Source: Prauserella shujinwangii
GTDB lineage: Bacteria; Actinomycetota; Actinomycetes; Mycobacteriales; Pseudonocardiaceae
Direction: 5' to 3'
NCBI RefSeq assembly: GCF_003001955.1
Contig: NZ_PVNH01000007.1
Span: 248,001-312,000 of the forward strand
DNA: 64,000 nucleotides
The position numbers were made by a program, and so were the translations under genes. The notes beneath the pieces are model-generated. The model searched no databases. It was given only the letters and a program-made list of their open reading frames with translations, and was not told the origin of the DNA. Positions 19,297-27,737 of this stretch are shown here, in pieces. Each line of letters opens with the position of its first letter. Position 1 is the first letter of the stretch.

Positions 19297-19974
19297 TCAG
19301 AACCGTTCCCGCGCCTGATCGCGCAGGGCGGCCAGTGACTGCCGCACGGCGGCGGTGTCCGGCAGCACGGCCAGCAGGAGGGGATCACCCTCCTGCCGTT
19401 CGGCGGCCAGCACCCGCCGGACCCACTCCATGCCTTCCGCGAGTTCGGCGTAGGCGTCCACCTTCCCGCCGCTGCGCGCGAAATCGCCCAGCGCCGACCG
19501 GTGTATCGCGTCGATCAGCGCGGCGAGCGCCACCGGAAGGAACGACGGGCCGCCCGCCGGCAGGTGATCACGGAGGTAGGCCGTGGTCAGCGCGAGGTAG
19601 CGCTCGTGTTCCAGCACCTCCCGCCTGCGCAGCTCCGGCACCAGACGGGTCAGCTGGTAGCGCCGGAGAACCAGCTCCGGCCGGCTGAGGAAGTCGAGCA
19701 GGACGGCCTCGGTGGCCGCGATGACGATGTCCACGGGCGACCTGCCACCTGCCGGTTTCACCAGGTGCCGTGCCAGCAGTTCCAGCCGCGCGGAATGGTC
19801 GGGGAAGGCCAGTTCGTCCTTGCCGTCGAAGTGGCGGAAGACCGTTCGCCGGGACACCTGCGCGGCATCCGCGACCGCCTCCACGGTGACGCTCTCGTAG
19901 CCCTGCTCCAGGAACAGCCCCATGGCCGTCTCCGCGATGCGGTACTTGTTCTCCAGCCCCCGATCGGCAGCCAA
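19297..19974 (-). CDS. TetR-family transcriptional regulator
   Basis: A 225-residue TetR protein with a clear helix-turn-helix (TVEAVADAAQVSRRTVFRHFDGK near residue 29). The C-terminal domain is typical of unassigned TetR members with LRRYQLTRLVPELRRREVLEHERYLALT near residue 101. The start is TTG 19974 with GGAGA upstream. It converges on the CoA ligase (15 bp between ends) and is 130 bp downstream of the secreted esterase on the same strand, so its target is ambiguous: the ligase cluster, the esterase or neither. Confidence 0.9.
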   Translation of the reverse strand: MAADRGLENKYRIAETAMGLFLEQGYESVTVEAVADAAQVSRRTVFRHFDGKDELAFPDHSARLELLARHLVKPAGGRSPVDIVIAATEAVLLDFLSRPELVLRRYQLTRLVPELRRREVLEHERYLALTTAYLRDHLPAGGPSFLPVALAALIDAIHRSALGDFARSGGKVDAYAELAEGMEWVRRVLAAERQEGDPLLLAVLPDTAAVRQSLAALRDQARERF

Positions 19975-20104
19975 GGTCGCTCTCCTTCCGATGCCGGCCC
20001 GCCGTTGTGGCGATCGTCGAGACTACTGGGGCCGGCAGCACGAAGCGCACGGCGCACCGACGGCAGCGGCGCACCGTGCGCTTCTCCAGCGAACGAGGTG
20101 GCCG

Positions 20105-21739
20105 CTACCGCCCTTCGGCCGAGCCGGGGCGGACGGTCGCCGTGTGGTTCCCGGCGTCGAACACCAAGCTCCGTGGCCACTGCGGCCACTGCTCGCCCAG
20201 CCCCGGGTGCTGTGGTGTGCCGGTACGGACGAAGGCCCGGACGCTGGCGATCATGAGATCGGACAGCCGCAGGCGTCCCGGCTCGTTCCGGTGGCTGAAC
20301 GAGAACGAGAAGAAGCCCTCGTCGAAGGTGCGGAAGAGGAACGGCAGGTCGATGGCGTGAACGGCGCCGTAGACGGTGTCGAACGGAGCGGGTTGCTGGT
20401 TCCAGCCGAACTGGTAGTAGTAGAGGCGGTCGTGTCCGGCTGCTCGCAACGAGTTCATGGAGTCGTGGATCAGCCCCGTGAAGATGCTGTCGGTCAGCGC
20501 GTCGGCCGCGTCGTTCCACCCGCCGGGGCGCTTGGCCGGGAGATACCGGTCGACGATGAAGTCACGGACCTTCAGCCGGGAAGGCCGGTTGGGATCGAAC
20601 CGGTACTGCCAGGTGAAGCGCTCGTAGTCGGTCGGGCGGAACGCGCCGATCGCCGACCCGAAGAGCTTGCCCTCCTCGAGCGTGTTGCCGGCCAGGACCG
20701 GGATGTCGCGGTACTTCCCCGCCGCGATGGCGGAATGGTAGTCCTCGGGCAACACCGCGCCGTCCGCGATGACCCTGGGCGGGTCGCCCGCGGTCTCCGC
20801 GTGGCGTACCTGCGCACGGATGAGGTCGTCGGCCGGCATGGACCTGAGCCGCCGCACGACGTCCCCTTCCCGGCCTGCCGAACCGAGCGCCTCGCCGGCG
20901 AACGCCTCGGCATAGGTTCGCGCCGACGAGGGCGTCGAGAACTGCAGGCCGCCGCTGAGCGGGATCGCCTTGTCGATCAGGTTCTTGCTCAGTGGCGAGA
21001 CCATGAGCGCCCACACGTTGACCGCGCCCGCGGACTCGCCCATCACCGTCACGTTCGAGGGATCGCCCCCGAAGGCCCGCGCGTTCCGGTTGACGAAGCG
21101 CAGTGACTCGACCTGGTCCAGCGTCCCGAAGTTGCCCGAGTCGTTGTGCGGGTCGCCGGTCTTGAGCCCGGGCAGGTCGAGCCAGCCGAAGACGCCGAGC
21201 CGGTAGTTCACCGTGACGACGACCGCGTTGGCCCTGCGGGCCAGCGCCCGTCCGTCGTACATGGGGTCCGCGGAGTAGCCGACCATGTTGCTTCCGCCGT
21301 GGATGAAGACGATGACCGGCAGGTTCCGCTGCGAGGTCGACGGGCGGAAGACGTTGAGCGTGAGGCAGTCCTCGGCGCCCACGGGCTTGTTCAGGCCGTC
21401 CCGGATGTCCAGGCCGTAGTGCGGACCGCTCGGCGCGGGGCTGAACATCCGGCCTTCCTGGATGCAGCCTTGCCCGAACCGCCGCGCGTCGCGGATGCCG
21501 GGCCACGGCCGGTGCGGCACCGGGGCGCGCCAGCGCAGGTGCCCGGTCGGTGGCTCGGCGTAGGGGATGCCCAGCCACGCGAACGTTCCGGCCGACCGGC
21601 TCTGGTCGATGCCCCTGACGAGCCCGAGACTCGTGTCCCGGACCAGGTGGCCGTCCCGCGCGTGTGCGGGCGCTACCGCGCTGACCGCGCCGGCCAGCAG
21701 AACGATCTGAAGCAGAACGATGACGAAGCGACGTCGCAT
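20105..21739 (-). CDS. Secreted type-B carboxylesterase
   Basis: A 544-residue carboxylesterase/lipase. The N-terminus (MRRRF, hydrophobic residues 6-22, then PAHARDG) is a Sec signal peptide, so the enzyme should act outside the cell. The type-B signature EDCLTLNVF is at 123-131, the oxyanion HGG at 148-150, nucleophile Ser236 in GESAG, the probable acid Glu355/356 and His461 in GAVHAID. The start is ATG 21739 with GGAAGG upstream; 35 codons of an upstream frame run through a palindrome and are not used. It lies downstream of tctA in the same direction and could release the carboxylate that the Tct system takes up. Confidence 0.9.
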   Translation of the reverse strand: MRRRFVIVLLQIVLLAGAVSAVAPAHARDGHLVRDTSLGLVRGIDQSRSAGTFAWLGIPYAEPPTGHLRWRAPVPHRPWPGIRDARRFGQGCIQEGRMFSPAPSGPHYGLDIRDGLNKPVGAEDCLTLNVFRPSTSQRNLPVIVFIHGGSNMVGYSADPMYDGRALARRANAVVVTVNYRLGVFGWLDLPGLKTGDPHNDSGNFGTLDQVESLRFVNRNARAFGGDPSNVTVMGESAGAVNVWALMVSPLSKNLIDKAIPLSGGLQFSTPSSARTYAEAFAGEALGSAGREGDVVRRLRSMPADDLIRAQVRHAETAGDPPRVIADGAVLPEDYHSAIAAGKYRDIPVLAGNTLEEGKLFGSAIGAFRPTDYERFTWQYRFDPNRPSRLKVRDFIVDRYLPAKRPGGWNDAADALTDSIFTGLIHDSMNSLRAAGHDRLYYYQFGWNQQPAPFDTVYGAVHAIDLPFLFRTFDEGFFSFSFSHRNEPGRLRLSDLMIASVRAFVRTGTPQHPGLGEQWPQWPRSLVFDAGNHTATVRPGSAEGR

Positions 21740-21828
21740 GTCCACTGCCTTCCCTCGCGGGTGCCTGGTGCCGGAAGTCGCGTGGTCGTGAGACGTCGGC
21801 GACTCACCCTGCTCCAACGCTGTGTGTC

Positions 21829-21864
21829 TGGCACTCGATGACACTCAAATGTCATCGGGTGCCA
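21829..21864. promoter_or_regulatory. 36-bp inverted repeat upstream of the esterase
   Basis: TGGCACTCGATGACA and TGTCATCGGGTGCCA match in 14 of 15 arm positions around CTCAAA. It lies between the tctA end and the esterase start, 90 bp from the latter. An operator is more likely than a terminator, because no T-run follows on the minus strand; both remain possible. Confidence 0.6.
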
Positions 21865-21939
21865 TTTCGGACTGTGTCACACGGGGACCACCGGGGCAAG
21901 AGGGCGCTGGTGCCGTGGTCCGTCCGTCCGCCCTGGCGG

Positions 21940-23466
21940 TCACCGGTGGGCCGCCTCGCCCGCGTTCGGGCGGGCGGCGAGACGTTCCCGCTGGCGCGCG
22001 CGGACCGCCCGGCGGGCGGACACCGTCACCGCCACGACGACCAGGGCGAGGATCACCATCGCGACGGGCCGCCCCAGCAGGTAGCCGGGATTCCCGGAGG
22101 AGTAGGCGAGGGTCTGGCGCAGGGACACCTCGAGTGTGGGCTGGAGGACGACCGCCAGGACGAAGGGAGCCATGCTGAATCCCGATCTGCGCAGCAGGAA
22201 GCCGAGCAGCCCGGCGGCCAGCATGACCACCACGTCGAACATCGAGTTGCCCTCGGCGTACACACCGACGATGCACAGCCCGATCACGAACGGCATCAGC
22301 GCCTGGGGCGGGATCGCCAGCAGCCGGGTGAACAGGCCGACCAACGGCAGGTTGAGCACCAGCAGCATGAAGTTCGCGATGTACATCGCGGCGATCACGG
22401 TCCAGAACAGCTGGGGCTGATCCGCGACGAACGTCGGACCGGGCACGATGCCGTTGAGCAGCAGCGCCGCGAGGACCAGCGCCATGGTCGGCGCGAACGG
22501 GATGCCCAGTACCAGCAGCGGGACGAAAGCGGCGCCTGCCGCGGCGTTGTTCGCCGCCTCCGGCCCGGCGACCCCTTGCACGGCCCCGGTGCCGAACCTC
22601 TCCGGGCGTTTCGAGATCTTGCGTTCCGTGACATAGGAGGCGAAGGTCGACAGTACCGCCGCCGGACCCGGCACCAGGCCGAGCAGGAACCCGATGGTCG
22701 ATCCGCGCAGGGCCGCGGGCGCGGCTTCCCGCGACTCCCGCCGCGAGGGCAGGAGTTCCCGCAGCTTCGGGGCCTTCGCGGGTTTCGGACGCCAGCGCCC
22801 ACCGGCGAGTGTCAACGCCTCCGCGACGCCGAAGACACCCATGACCAGCGCGATGAAGCTGAACCCTTCGGCGAGCGCGTCGGAGCCGAACGTGAACCTC
22901 AGGTCGCCGGCCGCCGGATCGATACCGACCGTGCCGAGGGCGAGCCCGGCGCCGATCATGACCACGGCCTTCGCGGTCGGCCCGCTGGACAGCGCCGCCA
23001 GCAGCAGCAGTCCCGCGACACACAGCGCCATGTACTCCGGCGGCCCGAGCTCGACCGCCACCTCACTCAGCCAGGGAGCGAACATCATGAGGCCGAAGAT
23101 CGCGACGGTGCCGGCCACGAACGACGAGACCGCCGCGATCGTCAGCGCGGGTCCCGACCTGCCCCGTTTCGTCATCTGGTGGCCGTCGAGCGCGGTGACC
23201 ACCGAGGACGCCTCACCGGGGACGTTGAGCAGGATCGAGGTCGTCGACCCGCCGTACGTGGAGCCGAAGTAGATCCCGGCGAACAGGATCAGCGATCCCG
23301 CGGGCCCCAGCTGCGTCGTCATCCCGAGCAGCACGGACATCGCACCGATCGGCCCGATGCCGGGGAGTACCCCGACCAGCGTGCCGAGGACCACTCCGGC
23401 CACCGCGAGGATCAGGTAGGTCGGATCGGCGAAGGCGGCGAAGCCCGCCCAGAGGTTGTCGAGCAC
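21940..23466 (-). CDS. tctA: Tripartite tricarboxylate transporter, large membrane subunit
   Basis: A 508-residue membrane protein with about 12 hydrophobic segments. The TctA family core LGTLVGVLPGIGPIGAMSVL is at residues 28-47 and the YGGSTTSILLNVPGE motif near residue 71; a second related repeat, FLLGLVPGPAAVL, lies near residue 260. It forms the channel of a Na+- or proton-driven solute-binding-protein-dependent transporter for tricarboxylates or other carboxylates. The start is GTG 23466 with GGAAAGGAC upstream, 15 bp after tctB. The operon order on this strand is tctC, tctB, tctA, a common arrangement. Confidence 0.93.
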   Translation of the reverse strand: MLDNLWAGFAAFADPTYLILAVAGVVLGTLVGVLPGIGPIGAMSVLLGMTTQLGPAGSLILFAGIYFGSTYGGSTTSILLNVPGEASSVVTALDGHQMTKRGRSGPALTIAAVSSFVAGTVAIFGLMMFAPWLSEVAVELGPPEYMALCVAGLLLLAALSSGPTAKAVVMIGAGLALGTVGIDPAAGDLRFTFGSDALAEGFSFIALVMGVFGVAEALTLAGGRWRPKPAKAPKLRELLPSRRESREAAPAALRGSTIGFLLGLVPGPAAVLSTFASYVTERKISKRPERFGTGAVQGVAGPEAANNAAAGAAFVPLLVLGIPFAPTMALVLAALLLNGIVPGPTFVADQPQLFWTVIAAMYIANFMLLVLNLPLVGLFTRLLAIPPQALMPFVIGLCIVGVYAEGNSMFDVVVMLAAGLLGFLLRRSGFSMAPFVLAVVLQPTLEVSLRQTLAYSSGNPGYLLGRPVAMVILALVVVAVTVSARRAVRARQRERLAARPNAGEAAHR

Positions 23467-23481
23467 GTCTGTCCTTTCCGG

Positions 23482-23976
23482 TCAGACCAGTCCGAGGACT
23501 CCGGTCGGCAGCGGGACGAACAGCCAGTACACGAAGATCAGCCAGGTGGCCGCCCCGAAAGCGAGGCCGAGGACGAGCGCGCTGCTCCACCGGGACAGCC
23601 CCATGATCTTGGCGATCAGCACCAGCGAGACGGACAGGGTGACGATCATGCCCACCGTGGTGCCGAGCAGCGGCACGAGCAGCGCGGCGAGCACGACTCC
23701 GACGACCCGCGGCCAGTCAACCGTGCCGCCGAAATCCTCCCCGTCCTCGTCGGTGCGCGCCTCCGTTTCGGTTCCACGCCGCCGCGCACCCACGAGCACG
23801 GCGATGCTGGACGCGACGAGCACCAGCGCCACGAGGAAGGGGAAGAAGCCCGCGCCGGTGTCCGACACCGTGCCGAGACCCTCGCCGAGCGCCAGGCCGC
23901 CGTACACCAACCCCAACGCCAGCAGCGTCGCGGCGCCGGCCACCTCGGCGCCGGAGCGCACCCGCACCGGACTCAT
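23482..23976 (-). CDS. tctB: Tripartite tricarboxylate transporter, small membrane subunit
   Basis: A 164-residue membrane protein with four hydrophobic segments and an acidic loop (TEARTDEDGEDFGG near residue 72), the usual TctB layout. It begins five bases after the tctC stop (ATG 23976). An alternative GTG at 23985 would overlap the tctC stop as GTGA, which would couple translation. The subunit is poorly conserved in sequence; the call rests on size, topology and position between tctC and tctA. Confidence 0.88.
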   Translation of the reverse strand: MSPVRVRSGAEVAGAATLLALGLVYGGLALGEGLGTVSDTGAGFFPFLVALVLVASSIAVLVGARRRGTETEARTDEDGEDFGGTVDWPRVVGVVLAALLVPLLGTTVGMIVTLSVSLVLIAKIMGLSRWSSALVLGLAFGAATWLIFVYWLFVPLPTGVLGLV

Positions 23977-23981
23977 CGCCG

Positions 23982-24965
23982 TCACTGCGCGGGTGCGAGC
24001 AGGTCCGCCGCCGCGGCCGACTTGTCGGTCAGCCGTTTCTCGGCCGCCGCACCGCCGGCGCCGCTCACCACCAGGCCCAGGTCCCGCGCCGCCTTGGTGA
24101 ACGCCTCGCTCCTGACGGCAGAGCCGAAGACGTCGGACAGCTTCGTGGCGACGGCGCCGGGCAGCTCCGGCGGGGCGACCACGACGTTGTACGCCTCCCA
24201 CTCGAGAGCGACGTCCTGTTCGCGGAACGTGGGGATGTCCGGGGCGAGGTCGGTCCGCTCGGCGGAGGCGATCGCCAGCGCGCGCACCTTGCCGGACCTC
24301 AACTGCGCGAACGCTCCGGCCAGTTGCATGACCCCGACGTCGAGGTTGTCGCCCAGCAGCGCTGTCGTCGTCGCCTGGTCGCCGTCGAACGCGATGTGCT
24401 GGAAGCGGGTGTCCGTCAGCTGTTCGAACTTCTCGGCAGGGACCGCGTAGTTCAGCGGTCCCTCGCCGAGAGTGATCGTCCCGGGCCGGGCCTTCGCGGC
24501 GTCGATCAGGTCTCCCAGATCCCGGTACGGTGAGTCCTCCGGAACCACGAACAGGACCGGGGAGATCGTCACCTCGTTGAGCACCGAGATGTTCTCCGGG
24601 TCGTAGGAGACCTCTTCGGTGTGCGGGACCAAGGTGAGCGGGCCGTCCGGCAGTACGCCGACGGTGTAGCCGTCCGGTTTGGCGTTGAGCGTGGCCGTCG
24701 TCCCGACGGAGCCCGCACCTCCTTCCCGGTTCACCACCTGAACGCGCTTGCCGAGCGTGCCCTGGTCGTTGATGACCTCGGCCAGTGCCCTGGTCGTCGT
24801 GTCGATGCTGCTCCCGGCCGGGTACGGGACGATGATCTGGATGTCCCGGACCGGGTAGGTCCCCTGGCCGGGTGGCCCGCCACAGGCCGACGCGAGGAGG
24901 GCACCCGCCAGGAAGATCGCGGGCAACGCGGCCCGCCGGCCCGTCCGGATCGGAGAAATACTCAT
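23982..24965 (-). CDS. tctC: Tripartite tricarboxylate transporter substrate-binding lipoprotein
   Basis: A 327-residue binding protein. The N-terminus carries a lipobox, LLASAC with Cys28, so it is a membrane-anchored extracellular receptor. Bug/TctC family marks are PVRDIQIIVPYPAGSSIDTTTR from residue 38 (the ligand-loop glycine region) and a second lobe with VGVMQLAGAFAQLRSGKVRALA near residue 210. It binds an organic carboxylate and hands it to TctAB. The start is ATG 24965 with GGGAG seven bases upstream. It is separated by about 785 bp from a divergent CoA-enzyme operon. The ligand is unknown. Confidence 0.92.
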   Translation of the reverse strand: MSISPIRTGRRAALPAIFLAGALLASACGGPPGQGTYPVRDIQIIVPYPAGSSIDTTTRALAEVINDQGTLGKRVQVVNREGGAGSVGTTATLNAKPDGYTVGVLPDGPLTLVPHTEEVSYDPENISVLNEVTISPVLFVVPEDSPYRDLGDLIDAAKARPGTITLGEGPLNYAVPAEKFEQLTDTRFQHIAFDGDQATTTALLGDNLDVGVMQLAGAFAQLRSGKVRALAIASAERTDLAPDIPTFREQDVALEWEAYNVVVAPPELPGAVATKLSDVFGSAVRSEAFTKAARDLGLVVSGAGGAAAEKRLTDKSAAAADLLAPAQ

Positions 24966-25750
24966 GATGCGACTCCCGTGTGCGCGTGGGCGACCGCCCC
25001 GTTGGCGGCCGCCGTGGTGGTCGGGTGGTGCCGGCCGGCATCGCCGAATCCGGTGGGCATCTCGAAGGGGCCGGGTGCGGAACGGCTTCCCGTTGTGCTG
25101 CCCGGTGAGACCGGCGGCGCCGTGGGGGTGACCGTGGCCGCGGACTGCCGGGGAGCCCGGCCGGGCGCGTGGCTTGTCAACACGGACGTCACGTAGGTGG
25201 CGCCCGCGCGGACCGATGCTCGCGGACGGGCCGCCCCCACCTCGGACCGGCCGCCCCCGCGGGTGGAACCGGCCGCGACCGGGACGGAACCCGCGGTGGC
25301 AGGCCGTGCGGGACCGGCCGCACCCGGCTCCGGCCGGTGCCGCGTGCGGCACCGCTCGGCGTCGCCTGTCGCGCGCCGCTCGGCACTGAGCCAAAGATCC
25401 ATCACACCGGTCCACTTCGTCGAGGTGGCACACAGTCCACAACGGGAGGAATCAGTACGTCAAAGACGTGAACCCAAAGCCATCCATTGCGGGAACCAAT
25501 GAATGACGTAGTGCGAGACGCAATGGGCGGCGTTCGATTTTGCTCTTTGACGTACTACATCGCGGGTCCCGAGGATGGACCTGCCTGCCCGGCGGCACCA
25601 CGATCGGATCTCGAACAGGGGAGTGATCCACAGTATGGACCTGCGCTGCACACCGGACGAGCCGGCCGGTCACCGGTGCCGGCGGGCCGCGGGCGGCGTC
25701 GCCTGGACGCCGCGTGCATCGGTCCGGTGCGACCTGCCGGATCCGCTCCG
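24966..25750. promoter_or_regulatory. 785-bp divergent control region between tctCBA and the CoA-enzyme operon
   Basis: No gene is supported here. The right third (about 25430-25570) is noticeably AT-richer than its flanks and contains the 103-bp inverted repeat at 25454-25556. Each arm carries a TTTGACGTACT sequence that reads outward like a -35 element, one toward tctC and one toward the crotonase gene. Confidence 0.55.
25454..25556. repeat. 103-bp two-fold symmetric element, likely divergent promoter/operator
   Basis: The outer arms AGTACGTCAAAGA (25454-25466) and TCTTTGACGTACT (25544-25556) are perfect 13-bp complements. The inner arms CCATTGC (25484-25490) and GCAATGG (25520-25526) are perfect 7-bp complements at identical distance. 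Over the full 37-bp arms 28 positions match, with a 29-bp centre. A LysR regulator is encoded in the rightward operon. Confidence 0.7.
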
Positions 25751-26578
25751 ATGAGCGGCATCGTGATCGGCTCCGGTGCCGCGCTGCTCGCCCTCGACGA
25801 CGGCGTCGGCACCGTGACGCTGAACCGGCCGGAGCGCCGCAATGCCCTCTCCTGGCAGCTCATCGAGGACCTGCTCGCCGCGCTCCGGCGAGCCCGCACC
25901 GCCGAAGGGCTCCGGGTTCTCGTTCTCACCGGGGCGGGCGACGACTTCTGCGTCGGCGCCGACCTGGCCAGGGTGGGGTCGGAGAGCGCGCGCGACCAGG
26001 AAACCCGAACGCTGCGCGGACGTTCCGTCGCCGACGACCGCGAACGGCTGGCCGTGGCGTCGACCGTCGTGGAGCTGATCGAGTCGTTTCCGGCTCCGAC
26101 GATCGCCGCCGTCAACGGTGCGTGCGCGGGCGCCGGCCTGTCGCTGGCCCTGGCCACCGACTTCCGGATCGCGGCCCCGGCGTCGGTGTTCAACACGGCG
26201 TTCGTGAGCGCGGGCGTGTCCGGTGACCTGGGCAGCGCGTGGCTGCTGACGCGCGCGGTCGGCAGCGCCCGCGCGCGAGCGCTGCTCCTCGACCCGGCGA
26301 AGATCGGCGCGGAGGAGGCCCTGGCGGCCGGGCTCGTCACCGAGATCGCGGCGGACCTCTCCGCCAGGGTCGGCGAGCTGGCCGGCAAGCTCGCGGTTCA
26401 GGCGCCGAAGGCGATGCGGTACGCGAAGCGGAATCTGGCCGACGCGGGCCGGTTCACCCTGGCCGAGTACCTCGAACGGGAGGTGCCGCGCATGGTGGAC
26501 TGTGCGCGCAGCGACGACGCACGCCAGGCGGCTCGCGCCTTCCTGGAAAAGCGCAGGCCGGTTTTCACCGGGGAGTAG
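25751..26578 (+). CDS. Enoyl-CoA hydratase/isomerase family protein (crotonase)
   Basis: A 275-residue crotonase-fold enzyme. Oxyanion-hole segments are GAGDDFCVGADL near residue 61 and VNGACAGAGLSLALATDFRIA near residue 121. At the catalytic position the sequence is AGVSGDLGSAWLL: the two glutamates of true hydratases are absent and an aspartate (Asp159) stands in the position used by PaaG-type and delta3,delta2-enoyl-CoA isomerases. An isomerase or related activity is thus more likely than plain hydration. The start is ATG 25751 with no good ribosome-binding site. It is followed after 8 bp by a CoA-transferase. Confidence 0.88.
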   Translation: MSGIVIGSGAALLALDDGVGTVTLNRPERRNALSWQLIEDLLAALRRARTAEGLRVLVLTGAGDDFCVGADLARVGSESARDQETRTLRGRSVADDRERLAVASTVVELIESFPAPTIAAVNGACAGAGLSLALATDFRIAAPASVFNTAFVSAGVSGDLGSAWLLTRAVGSARARALLLDPAKIGAEEALAAGLVTEIAADLSARVGELAGKLAVQAPKAMRYAKRNLADAGRFTLAEYLEREVPRMVDCARSDDARQAARAFLEKRRPVFTGE

Positions 26579-26586
26579 GAGCGGGG

Positions 26587-27717
26587 ATGACCAACCCACT
26601 TGCGGGCGTCCGGGTCGTCGAGTTCGGACACTACATCGCGGCGCCCGCGGCGACCCAGTCGCTGGCCGATCTGGGCGCGGAGGTCGTCAAGGTGGAGCCC
26701 CCCGGAGGCGACCAGGCCCGTGGCATCGGGGCCTACGGCGAGGGCATCGTGCTCGCGTACAACCGGGGCAAGCGGTCGGTGGTGCTCGATCTCAAGCGGG
26801 ACGACGACAAGCGCGCCGCGTTGGGCCTGATCGCGGAGGCGGACGTGGTCGTCCAGAACCTCCGGGCGGGCGCGATGGCCCGGCGCGGGCTCGGTCCTGA
26901 CGCGCTCCTGCCGGATCACCCCCGGCTCGTCTACGTGTCGGTCAGCGGGTTCAGCTCCAGGGGTCCCTCGGCGTCGCGGGCCGGTCTGGACATCGCCGCG
27001 CAGGCGGAAAGCGGCCTCATGTCGATCAATGGGGAACAGGACGGCGATCCGCTGCGCGTCGGGTTCCCGATCGCCGACGTCGCCGCGAGCAACGCCGTCG
27101 TGCAAGGCGTGCTCGCCGCGCTGTTGCGCCGCGAGCGGACCGGCCGGGGTGGAGTCATCGAGGTGTCGTTACTGGACGCGATGATCCACATGCAGTCGGC
27201 GATGTGGGGAGAGTGGCACGCCTCCGGCCAGGAGCCGCGGCGGAAGGGCAACGGTCAGGCCACGGTGGCGCCCGCGGCGGACCTCGTCCGTACCGCCGAC
27301 GGCGCCATCGTGCTGTCCGCGTACACGCCCGAGCATTTCGCGCGGTTGTGCGAGCTGATGGGCAGGACGTGGATGCTCGACGACCCGCGCTTCGCCGACA
27401 ATCCCTCCCGGGTGGCGCACCGGGACGTGCTCCTGGCCGAGATCTCGGCGGCGTTCGGTACCGTCCGGACCGAAGACTGCCTCGCCGCGCTGACGGAGCG
27501 CGGACTCGTCGCGGCGGCGGTGCGGACCTACGGCGAGGTGGCCGCCTCGGCCGACGCACGGTCCAGCGGCATCCTCACCACCGGGGTGACCCCGGATGGG
27601 GTGCGCTACCCGATCCCGTCGCTGCCGTTCACCCTCGACGGTGTCGATCCCGTCCCGGACCGCGCGGTGCCGGAGGTGGGCGCCGACACCGGCACCCTCC
27701 CGCGGGACGAGTCTTGA
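26587..27717 (+). CDS. CaiB/BaiF class III CoA-transferase
   Basis: A 376-residue family III CoA-transferase. It opens with LAGVRVVEFGHYIAAPAATQ, followed by LADLGAEVVKVEPPGGD, the standard N-terminal signature, and has NRGKRSVVLDLK at residues 59-70. The likely catalytic aspartate is Asp164 in PIADVAAS. It moves CoA between carboxylates without a free intermediate. GGAGCGGGG lies directly before ATG 26587. It is probably co-transcribed with the crotonase and the LysR gene, and faces tctCBA, so it may activate the acid imported by the Tct system. Confidence 0.92.
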   Translation: MTNPLAGVRVVEFGHYIAAPAATQSLADLGAEVVKVEPPGGDQARGIGAYGEGIVLAYNRGKRSVVLDLKRDDDKRAALGLIAEADVVVQNLRAGAMARRGLGPDALLPDHPRLVYVSVSGFSSRGPSASRAGLDIAAQAESGLMSINGEQDGDPLRVGFPIADVAASNAVVQGVLAALLRRERTGRGGVIEVSLLDAMIHMQSAMWGEWHASGQEPRRKGNGQATVAPAADLVRTADGAIVLSAYTPEHFARLCELMGRTWMLDDPRFADNPSRVAHRDVLLAEISAAFGTVRTEDCLAALTERGLVAAAVRTYGEVAASADARSSGILTTGVTPDGVRYPIPSLPFTLDGVDPVPDRAVPEVGADTGTLPRDES

Positions 27718-27737
27718 CCGGTGCGGGAGGGCGGGCA

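Noticed and set aside
21838-24450. Open frame of about 870 codons antisense to tctA, tctB and tctC
   Set aside because: Rich in Asp/Glu/Arg/Gln/Gly, without domain similarity; an artefact of GC-rich codons of the three transporter genes.
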